The translations under genes and the position numbers were made by a program. This document shows, piece after piece, positions 1 through 5,010 of a stretch of 9,260 nucleotides of DNA (its first letter is position 1; every line of letters starts with the position of its first letter). The notes under the pieces are model-generated. The model saw nothing but the letters and a program-made list of their open reading frames with translations. It was not told where the DNA came from and made no database searches. Origin of the DNA: Bacteroidales bacterium UBA1751 (GTDB lineage: Bacteria; Bacteroidota; Bacteroidia; Bacteroidales; UBA932); NCBI GenBank assembly GCA_002315995.1, contig DCHN01000078.1, positions 7,587 to 16,846 of the forward strand, written 5' to 3'.

Positions 1-74
1 CCGGAACCCCAAACGGCCACAAAACATACCATTTTTGTGGCCAAATTACCTTCCTGAACCCTAAATGGCCACAA
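1..74. repeat. 22-bp direct repeat pair, 52 bp apart
   Basis: Positions 1-22 and 53-74 match at 19 of 22 bases; the differences are at 3/55, 10/62 and 14/66. The shared core ends in GGCCACAA. The first copy is also the left part of the hairpin at 15-42; the second copy has no matching right arm. Confidence 0.75.
15..42. repeat. Inverted repeat, 10-bp perfect arms
   Basis: GGCCACAAAA (15-24) is the exact reverse complement of TTTTGTGGCC (33-42), with an 8-base loop (25-32). No long T-run follows the stem on either strand, so it is not a typical intrinsic terminator. Confidence 0.75.
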
Positions 75-78
75 GCAA

Positions 79-100
79 GGCGTCATAAGACGTCTAGCGG
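79..100. repeat. Hairpin A1 with ATAA loop, then TAGCGG
   Basis: GGCGTC (79-84) pairs with GACGTC (89-94), including one G-T pair, around the loop ATAA (85-88). TAGCGG follows at 95-100. The layout is the same as at 131-152 and 238-257: AAG before the stem, a 4-base AT(C/A)A loop, and (C)TAGCG after it, but the stem bases differ. Confidence 0.65.
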
Positions 101-103
101 AGG

Positions 104-123
104 GCGCGCACCCGTCGTCGCGC
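104..123. repeat. Short GC inverted repeat after hairpin A1
   Basis: GCGCG (104-108) is complementary to CGCGC (119-123), with a 10-base loop. It sits in the variable part that follows hairpin A1, where the inverted repeat 160-179 sits after A2. A five-pair stem of such low complexity could be chance. Confidence 0.4.
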
Positions 124-130
124 ATAACAA

Positions 131-152
131 GGCCACATCAGTGGCCTAGCGG
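131..152. repeat. Hairpin A2 with ATCA loop, then TAGCGG
   Basis: GGCCAC (131-136) pairs perfectly with GTGGCC (141-146) around ATCA (137-140), and TAGCGG follows (147-152). It starts 52 bp after A1 and 107 bp before A3, and it opens the first copy of the 107-bp composite unit. Confidence 0.75.
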
Positions 153-159
153 AAGCCGT

Positions 160-179
160 GTATTTTGCTTGCAAAATAC
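160..179. repeat. AT-rich inverted repeat in the first composite unit
   Basis: GTATTTTGC (160-168) is the exact reverse complement of GCAAAATAC (171-179), with TT between. The matching interval of the second composite unit (267-286) has unrelated sequence and no such palindrome, so this part was either replaced or inserted. Confidence 0.7.
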
Positions 180-181
180 GG

Positions 182-222
182 AAGGCTGGGAGCGGTGCAG
201 CAGGGTCACAGGGGCGGCAGCC
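182..222. repeat. 41-bp repeat, copy B1
   Basis: Matches 289-329 at 40 of 41 positions; the only difference is 185 G against 292 C. In this copy GGCTG (184-188) and CAGCC (218-222) are complementary, so the ends of the repeat could pair. It lies 51 bp after the start of hairpin A2. Confidence 0.9.
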
Positions 223-237
223 TATTCGCGCGTAAAA

Positions 238-257
238 AGCCGCATCAGCGGCTAGCG
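238..257. repeat. Hairpin A3 with ATCA loop, then AGCG
   Basis: AGCCGC (238-243) pairs perfectly with GCGGCT (248-253) around ATCA (244-247), followed by AGCG. Relative to A2 the stem pair A135-T142 has become G242-C249, a compensated change. Read on the minus strand the stem is followed by five T (the A run at 234-238, whose last base is also the end of the stem), so this copy could act as a second, backup terminator for xerD transcription. Confidence 0.7.
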
Positions 258-288
258 TAAGGCGAGCAGGGTGGGTCTGTGCAATAGC

Positions 289-329
289 AAGCCTGGGAGC
301 GGTGCAGCAGGGTCACAGGGGCGGCAGCC
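289..329. repeat. 41-bp repeat, copy B2
   Basis: Second copy of the repeat at 182-222, one mismatch (292 C). That mismatch breaks the end-to-end pairing possible in the first copy. It lies 51 bp after the start of hairpin A3, the same spacing as in the first composite unit. Confidence 0.9.
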
Positions 330-334
330 CCTTG

Positions 335-361
335 AAATAAAAAGTTGGGGCAGAGCCCCAA
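335..361 (-). terminator. Rho-independent terminator after xerD
   Basis: On the minus strand, directly after the xerD stop codon, TTGGGGC (361-355) and GCCCCAA (351-345) form a perfect 7-bp stem with a TCT loop. It is followed by C, then a T-rich run (343-339 all T, then A, then TTT). This is the form of an intrinsic terminator and would end the ftsE-nth-xerD transcript before the repeat array. Confidence 0.8.
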
Positions 362-1315
362 TCATTTAATAGGATGATGCTCCAGGATATTCTTATGCCA
401 CTGCGCAGTGCTCACGTGAGTGTATATTTCTGTGGTGAGGATGCTGCTGTGACCAAGCATCTGTTGTACGGCGCGGAGATCCGCGCCGTTTTCTATGAGG
501 TGTGTTGCAAATGAGTGGCGGAATGTGTGCGGTGAAATCTCCTTTGTGATTCCCGCAGATGTGGCGGCGTCCTTTATGATGTGGAACACCATTTCACGGG
601 TAAGTTTGCCTGCGCGCCTGTTCAAAAACAGAATATCTTCGTGATTTTGGCTGCGGGCTTTTGTAATGGTTTCCCACCGAAGTGGAATATAGTTTTCTAT
701 TGACTTTATAGCTGCTTGCCCAATTGGAACGAGACGTTGCTTGTTGCCTTTTCCAATGACTCTGATGAATCCCTCTTTAAGAAAGATATCATTCATTCGA
801 AGGTTGACAAGTTCGCTTACCCTCAAACCGCATGAGTAGAGGCACTCCATAATGGTGCGGTTTCTCTGGCCTGTTTCGCTTGTGAGGTCAACTGATGCAA
901 TCATCTTTTCAATCTCTTCCAGAGAGAGAACCTGTGGCAGGTGCCTGCCAATTTTAGGGGCCTCAATTCTGCTGCACGGATTGCTGTTGTTTTCTTTTCC
1001 GCCACATGCCCCGAGCTCCATGTTCAGCCAGTTGAAATAGAGCTTCAGCGCGCTTAGGGAGCGTGCCTGGCTCCTTTTCGATATTCCATTCTCCTTCCTG
1101 TACTGCAAATAGTCCGTTATTGCTCCGGAATCAACCGATATCTCCTCAAAACCACTGTTGCTGGAAGATGAACTATCGGCTTGGGTGAGCAAAAAAGTGA
1201 AGAAACTCTCCAGGTCCCTTCTATATGCTGCAATTGTGTTGGCAGCAAGGGAGCGCTCCAGCCTGAGGTAGCTGCAGAAATCGTTGATAGAAGTCGCTGT
1301 ATCAATTTTATCCAT
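362..1315 (-). CDS. xerD: Tyrosine recombinase XerD
   Basis: Site-specific recombinase of 317 aa, expected to work with XerC at the chromosomal dif site to resolve chromosome dimers. The N-terminal SAM-like DNA-binding domain covers about residues 8-100 and the catalytic domain about 125-310. All active-site residues are visible: R165 in CGLRVSEL, K189 in the beta-hairpin IGKGNKQR, H263 and R266 in SPHTFRHSFATH, H289 in MLGHSS, and the nucleophile Y298 in IYTHVS. The segment IEAPKIGRHLP before the catalytic domain is typical of XerD in Bacteroidota. Small Ser/Asn-rich insertions sit at about residues 47-55 and 103-113, making it slightly longer than the usual near-300 aa. It is 47 nt downstream of nth with no promoter seen between, so it is probably the last gene of the ftsE-nth-xerD unit. 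XerC is the main alternative; a phage-type integrase is unlikely. Confidence 0.9.
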   Translation of the reverse strand: MDKIDTATSINDFCSYLRLERSLAANTIAAYRRDLESFFTFLLTQADSSSSSNSGFEEISVDSGAITDYLQYRKENGISKRSQARSLSALKLYFNWLNMELGACGGKENNSNPCSRIEAPKIGRHLPQVLSLEEIEKMIASVDLTSETGQRNRTIMECLYSCGLRVSELVNLRMNDIFLKEGFIRVIGKGNKQRLVPIGQAAIKSIENYIPLRWETITKARSQNHEDILFLNRRAGKLTREMVFHIIKDAATSAGITKEISPHTFRHSFATHLIENGADLRAVQQMLGHSSILTTEIYTHVSTAQWHKNILEHHPIK

Positions 1316-1362
1316 AGATGAATTGACTGCCTGCTCCGCAATGCCAGGCGATGTTCTCCGTA

Positions 1363-2019
1363 CTATTTCTTGTCAGATGTTTGACTGCTCGGGCACCATT
1401 GCGAAATTGGACAGGAGGTGCATTGGGGCTTGAGAGCTTTGCATATATATCTTCCGTGCAGAATGAGCCAGTGGTGTGCATCGGCACGCTTCTCCTGCGG
1501 TATAAGTTTGTTCAGGTCGAGCTCCACCTCCAGAGGATTTTTGCCGTTGCTCAGCCCGAGACGGTGGGAGACGCGGAAAACGTGGGTATCCACCGCTATT
1601 ACAGGAGCACGATATATGATTGAAGCCACAACATTTGCGGTTTTCCTCCCTACTCCTGGAAGAGTTTCAAGTTGTGCAACCTCCTTTGGCATGATGCCGT
1701 TGAATTCGTTGCAGAGCTTCTGCGCCATTCCAATGAGGTGCTTTGCCTTGTTGTTGGGGAAGGAGACTGATTTTATGAGCTGGTAAACCTCGTCGAAATC
1801 TGCATTGGCAAGCAATTGCGGCTCGGGATACTTCTCGAAGAGTGCAGGAGTGACCATATTCACTCTTTTGTCTGTGCATTGTGCAGAGAGAATTACCGCT
1901 ACAATTAGCTGGTACGGGTTTTTGAAGTCAAGTTCGCTTCTTGCCTCCTTCATGTTGCTTTCGAACCAGCAGAATATGGCACTTATGTTTTTCTTTGAAT
2001 TTTTCATGCTCGGTTTCAT
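1363..2019 (-). CDS. nth: Endonuclease III (DNA glycosylase/AP lyase)
   Basis: Base-excision repair enzyme of 218 aa that removes oxidised pyrimidines and cleaves the strand at the abasic site. The helix-hairpin-helix LPGVGRKTANV (residues 120-130) carries the catalytic lysine K126. The catalytic aspartate is D144 in VDTHVFRV. The four iron-sulfur cysteines are C193, C200, C203 and C209, spaced C-x6-C-x2-C-x5-C as in E. coli Nth. HHWLILHGRYIC just before the cluster is also conserved. Length matches the family (about 210 aa). The ATG at 2019 follows the ftsE stop by 6 nt; a second Met four codons in (ATG at 2007) is an equally possible start. The tight spacing suggests co-transcription with ftsE. 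Confidence 0.95.
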   Translation of the reverse strand: MKPSMKNSKKNISAIFCWFESNMKEARSELDFKNPYQLIVAVILSAQCTDKRVNMVTPALFEKYPEPQLLANADFDEVYQLIKSVSFPNNKAKHLIGMAQKLCNEFNGIMPKEVAQLETLPGVGRKTANVVASIIYRAPVIAVDTHVFRVSHRLGLSNGKNPLEVELDLNKLIPQEKRADAHHWLILHGRYICKALKPQCTSCPISQWCPSSQTSDKK

Positions 2020-2025
2020 AACAAA

Positions 2026-2775
2026 TCAAAAGATCTCCTCAAGAATGGATGAGTCGGTGTCCAGCTCCTCCAGCTTCTCTTTTAGCTTGAGTTCGCCATT
2101 TTCGCATACATATACTTTTGCTGGGTATTTGTATGTGAGATCCATGTTATGGGTAACCATAATAATGCCCTGGTTCTGTTCGCGATGTATCTTCATCAGG
2201 AGTTGCATTATTTCATCGGTTGTTTCAGGGTCGAGGTTGCCGGTAGGTTCATCAGCCAGAATGAGCGGAGGATTGTTCAAAAGGGCGCGGGCAATTACAA
2301 CACGCTGTTTCTCACCCCCGGAGAGCTGGTGAGGCATCTTGCCTATCTTGTCTTCAAGGCCAACCATTGAAAGAACCTCCTTCACCCTCTGCTCCATAAG
2401 CGATTTCTCCTTCCATCCGGTTGCACCGAGAACAAACATCAGGTTCTCCCTTACGGTCATATCCATAAGCAGTTGGAAATCTTGAAAAACGACTCCTGTT
2501 TTCCTTCTGAGCATTGGAATCTCCCTCTTTCTGATTCTGCCAAGATTCCATCCTGCTGATTCAATGGATCCACCCTTGAATGGGAACTCGCAGATGAGAG
2601 TTCTGATTATGGAGCTTTTGCCGCTTCCCACCTTGCCTACCAGGTAGATGAACTCGCCGTTGTTGAGGGTTAGATTCACATTTTTAAGCACTACTCCACT
2701 GCCGTTGCAGATGTTTGCATCCTTAATTGCTACAAGGTGTCTCTCGCTATTTTCGGGACTATTGCCAGCTTTCAT
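2026..2775 (-). CDS. ftsE: FtsE-type ABC transporter ATP-binding protein
   Basis: Cytoplasmic ATPase of 249 aa in the FtsE/LolD/MacB group; in FtsEX it drives FtsX to control cell-wall hydrolases at the division site. Residues from the chosen start: Walker A GKVGSGKSS (47-55, K53), Q-loop Q98 in VFQDFQLL, signature LSGGE (151-155), Walker B LILADEP (171-177, catalytic E176), D-loop GNLD, switch H209. The opening IYLVGKVGSGKSS and the stretch VFQDFQLL resemble FtsE of Bacteroidota. An acidic tail (about 233-247) ends the protein. The frame is open upstream to an ATG at 2874, but the -7 promoter element (2807-2814) and the gyrB promoter lie inside that extension and its sequence is atypical, so I start at the ATG at 2775. 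No ftsX is in the window, so the partner is unknown; a LolD-like role cannot be excluded. Confidence 0.85.
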   Translation of the reverse strand: MKAGNSPENSERHLVAIKDANICNGSGVVLKNVNLTLNNGEFIYLVGKVGSGKSSIIRTLICEFPFKGGSIESAGWNLGRIRKREIPMLRRKTGVVFQDFQLLMDMTVRENLMFVLGATGWKEKSLMEQRVKEVLSMVGLEDKIGKMPHQLSGGEKQRVVIARALLNNPPLILADEPTGNLDPETTDEIMQLLMKIHREQNQGIIMVTHNMDLTYKYPAKVYVCENGELKLKEKLEELDTDSSILEEIF

Positions 2776-2792
2776 TTTCAATGCGATTTTCC

Positions 2793-2807
2793 GTTCAATT
2801 ATTGAAC
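2793..2807. promoter_or_regulatory. Palindrome at the ftsE transcription start
   Basis: GTTCAAT (2793-2799) and ATTGAAC (2801-2807) are perfect inverted repeats around one central T. The palindrome starts on the last base of the ftsE -7 element and covers the expected transcription start. That is a suitable place for a repressor operator, though an AT-rich 15-mer palindrome could also arise by chance. Confidence 0.4.
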
Positions 2808-2814
2808 AAAGATA
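2807..2814 (-). promoter_or_regulatory. Promoter -7 element for ftsE-nth-xerD
   Basis: On the minus strand this reads TATCTTTG, a full match to the Bacteroidota -7 consensus TAnnTTTG. It lies 31 nt upstream of the ATG at 2775. The expected -33 position is only T-rich (2831-2837), with no clear TTG, so the upstream half is weak. It supports the shorter ftsE start. Confidence 0.5.
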
Positions 2815-2826
2815 GTCATGATTTAG

Positions 2827-2857
2827 TTGGAAAAAAACAGCTTTTTTCCTAAATTTG
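2827..2857 (+). promoter_or_regulatory. Promoter of gyrB
   Basis: TTG at 2827-2829 and TAAATTTG at 2850-2857, separated by 20 nt, match the Bacteroidota -33/-7 pattern (TTG, 19-21 nt, TAnnTTTG). Transcription would start near 2862-2865, giving gyrB a leader of about 70-75 nt. The promoter is back to back with that of ftsE. Confidence 0.6.
2829..2849. promoter_or_regulatory. Inverted repeat filling the gyrB promoter spacer
   Basis: GGAAAAAA (2829-2836) and TTTTTTCC (2842-2849) are perfect inverted arms around ACAGC. Together they occupy almost exactly the interval between the -33 and -7 elements of gyrB, and the A-tract also overlaps the -33 position of the ftsE promoter. It may be a protein site, or phased A/T tracts that bend the promoter. 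Confidence 0.45.
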
Positions 2858-2870
2858 CACGATTTGTGCA
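2856..2870. repeat. Short inverted repeat at the gyrB transcription start
   Basis: TGCAC (2856-2860) and GTGCA (2866-2870) flank GATTT. The repeat straddles the predicted gyrB transcription start. Arms are only 5 bp, so significance is doubtful. Confidence 0.35.
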
Positions 2871-2887
2871 GCATTGTGAGGGCATGG

Positions 2888-2905
2888 TTTCAAAACCCTT
2901 TGAAA
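2888..2905 (+). promoter_or_regulatory. Hairpin in the gyrB leader
   Basis: TTTCAAA (2888-2894) and TTTGAAA (2899-2905) are perfect inverted repeats around ACCC. If transcribed they form a 7-bp AU-rich hairpin about 30 nt before the gyrB start. No T-run follows, so it is not a terminator. As DNA it could equally be an operator. Confidence 0.4.
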
Positions 2906-2936
2906 TGGTGTTGCATCTGAAGAAAACAGTAAGACA

Positions 2937-4973
2937 ATGAGTGAAATTGAAAACAGCGTGAAAGAGCAGGCAGCCGGTTATGGCGCCGACAGTATTCAGG
3001 TTCTTGAAGGATTGGAGGCGGTAAGAAAACGTCCTTCAATGTATATTGGAGATATAGGCACGAGGGGCCTTCATCATCTTGTATATGAGGTTGTTGACAA
3101 CTCCATTGATGAGGCTTTGGCAGGATACTGTTCAGATATAGAGGTGTTTATAAATCCTGACAACTCCATTACCGTGAAAGATAATGGTAGAGGTATTCCT
3201 ACGGGAATGCATGAAAAGGAGGGCAGGAGTGCTCTTGAGGTTGTTCTTACAATTCTTCACGCCGGTGGAAAATTCAGTAAGGACAGCTACAAGGTTTCCG
3301 GAGGTCTTCATGGCGTTGGTGTCTCCTGTGTGAATGCATTGTCAATATATCTCAAGGCTGAGATTCACAGGGAGGGGAAGATTTTTGTTCAGGAGTATTC
3401 GAAGGGAATACCTTCTTATCCTGTAAAGGTTGTGGGTGAATGTGAGGATACAGGAACAATAATCACCTTCAAGCCAGATGCAGAGATATTCACAATGTCC
3501 ACTGTATATGACTACAATACGCTTGCCGCCCGCTTGAGGGAACTTGCATTCCTTAACAAGGGTGTAAAGCTCAGCATTACAGATCTCAGGGTAAAGGCAA
3601 AGGAGGGTGACGAGGATGAAGATGGCGCCAGCGTAAATGCAACCAGTGCTTCAACAGATTCGCGCGATGCATCGGTGAAGGGAAAGAGCGAGGTCTTCTA
3701 TTCAGAGCTTGGACTTCGTGAGTTCGTGGCATATCTCGATGGAAACAGGGAGAAACTTACTGAGAATCCTATATATCTTGAGACAGACCGTACGGGCATT
3801 CCTATTGAAATAGCAATGCAGTACAACACTGACTACTCCGAGAATATACATTCTTACGTCAACAATATCAACACAATAGAGGGAGGTACCCATCTGTCGG
3901 GTTTCAGAAGAGGACTCACTTCAACACTGAAGGCCTACGCAGATAAGAACGGATTCCTTGCCAAGGCAAAGGTATCCATAGATCCTGAAGATTTCAGGGA
4001 GGGCCTCACTGCTGTTATTTCCGTTAAGGTTGCCGAGCCTCAGTTCGAGGGTCAGACAAAGACCAAGCTTGGAAACTCAGAGGTAATGGCTGCAGTTTCA
4101 AGTGCTGTAAGCAAGGCTCTTGAGCAGTATCTTGAGGAGAATCCGAAGGATGCAAAGAATATTGTTGAAAAGGTGATTCTTGCTGCAACTGCACGTCAGG
4201 CTGCAAGAAAGGCAAGGGAACTTGTGCAGAGAAAGACAGTTATGTCAGGTTCCGGTCTCCCTGGAAAGCTTGCCGACTGCTCCGACCGCAATCCTGAGAA
4301 TTGCGAGCTCTTCCTCGTGGAGGGAGATTCTGCAGGTGGAACAGCCATTACAGGCAGAAACAGGAAGTATCAGGCCATTCTTCCTTTGAGAGGAAAGATT
4401 CTCAATGTGGAGAAGGCAATGGAACACAAGGCATTCGAGAGCGAGACAATACGTAATATCTATACAGCACTTGGCGTTACAATTGGAACTGAAGAAGATA
4501 GCAAGGCGTTGAACCTTAGTAAACTACGTTATCACAAAGTTATTATTATGACTGATGCCGATGTCGATGGCGCACATATTTCAACTCTTATTCTTACATT
4601 CTTCTTCCGCTACATGCAGGATCTTATAAAGAACGGCTACGTTTATTGCGCCACTCCACCGCTCTATATGGTGAAGAAGGGAAACAAGGAGAAGTATTGC
4701 TGGACTGAGGAAGAGCGTGCAGCTCTTGTTGACGAAATGGGAGGAGGTTCAGAAAAGGGCCTTCACATACAGAGATACAAAGGTCTTGGTGAGATGAATG
4801 CCGTTCAGCTTTGGGAGACTACAATGGATCCTGACAAGCGACTTCTCCGTCAGATTACAATTGAGAATGCTGCTGAGGCAGACAAGATATTCTCAATGCT
4901 AATGGGTGATGATGTGCCTCCTAGAAGGGAGTTCATTGAACAGAATGCAAAATATGCGAACATTGACGCATAG
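2937..4973 (+). CDS. gyrB: DNA gyrase subunit B
   Basis: ATPase and TOPRIM subunit of gyrase (678 aa), which with GyrA introduces negative supercoils. GHKL ATPase domain: catalytic E51 and N55 in YEVVDNSIDEA, D82 and GRGIP (84-88), the lid GGLHGVG (122-128), and K375 in QTKTKLGN. TOPRIM domain: E462 in VEGDSAGG, PLRGK (483-487), and the metal site D540-x-D542-x-D544 in MTDADVDGAH. The C-terminal QRYKGLGEM (612-620) and the end ANIDA match the short GyrB form used by Bacteroidota, without the long insertion of the E. coli protein. Unusual: residues about 221-252 form an acidic, then Ser/Thr-rich, low-complexity segment that looks inserted where relatives have a short loop. ParE is unlikely given the overall match. 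The start follows a roughly 70-nt leader without a Shine-Dalgarno sequence. Confidence 0.97.
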   Translation: MSEIENSVKEQAAGYGADSIQVLEGLEAVRKRPSMYIGDIGTRGLHHLVYEVVDNSIDEALAGYCSDIEVFINPDNSITVKDNGRGIPTGMHEKEGRSALEVVLTILHAGGKFSKDSYKVSGGLHGVGVSCVNALSIYLKAEIHREGKIFVQEYSKGIPSYPVKVVGECEDTGTIITFKPDAEIFTMSTVYDYNTLAARLRELAFLNKGVKLSITDLRVKAKEGDEDEDGASVNATSASTDSRDASVKGKSEVFYSELGLREFVAYLDGNREKLTENPIYLETDRTGIPIEIAMQYNTDYSENIHSYVNNINTIEGGTHLSGFRRGLTSTLKAYADKNGFLAKAKVSIDPEDFREGLTAVISVKVAEPQFEGQTKTKLGNSEVMAAVSSAVSKALEQYLEENPKDAKNIVEKVILAATARQAARKARELVQRKTVMSGSGLPGKLADCSDRNPENCELFLVEGDSAGGTAITGRNRKYQAILPLRGKILNVEKAMEHKAFESETIRNIYTALGVTIGTEEDSKALNLSKLRYHKVIIMTDADVDGAHISTLILTFFFRYMQDLIKNGYVYCATPPLYMVKKGNKEKYCWTEEERAALVDEMGGGSEKGLHIQRYKGLGEMNAVQLWETTMDPDKRLLRQITIENAAEADKIFSMLMGDDVPPRREFIEQNAKYANIDA

Positions 4974-5010
4974 CGCGCTCATTCATAAACTCTTCAAGAC
5001 AGGGAATCCA

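Larger units (their letters stand above)
1..334. repeat. Gene-free, repeat-rich, hairpin-rich region
   Basis: I see no credible coding sequence here; the stretch is more GC-rich than the genes beside it. It is built from short units at recurring spacings: a 22-bp direct repeat (1-22 and 53-74, 52 bp apart), three hairpins with an AT(C/A)A loop (79-94, 131-146, 238-253; the first two are 52 bp apart), and a 41-bp repeat (182-222 and 289-329). The second and third hairpins and the two 41-bp copies are both exactly 107 bp apart, so 131-237 and 238-344 are two copies of one composite unit with preserved ends and a diverged middle. It lies downstream of xerD, beyond the terminator-like hairpin. 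It could be a palindromic intergenic element family, a structured RNA, or decayed mobile DNA; the sequence does not decide. Confidence 0.8.

Noticed and set aside
1..334. CRISPR array
   Set aside because: Only two near-identical 41-bp copies, separated by 66 bp that contain another repeated hairpin; no regular repeat-spacer series and no cas genes.
1..334. tRNA or rRNA fragment in the GC-rich hairpin region
   Set aside because: No cloverleaf with a T-loop GTTCRA motif and no recognisable rRNA stretch.
362..1315. Phage or conjugative-element integrase marking a mobile island
   Set aside because: Sequence, size and linkage with nth and ftsE fit housekeeping XerD; no excisionase, relaxase or attachment-site duplication is seen.
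4906..5010. Upstream starts for the M23 gene that overlap the end of gyrB
   Set aside because: They would bury the signal peptide behind about 35 extra residues; the ATG at 5011 gives a normal secreted precursor.
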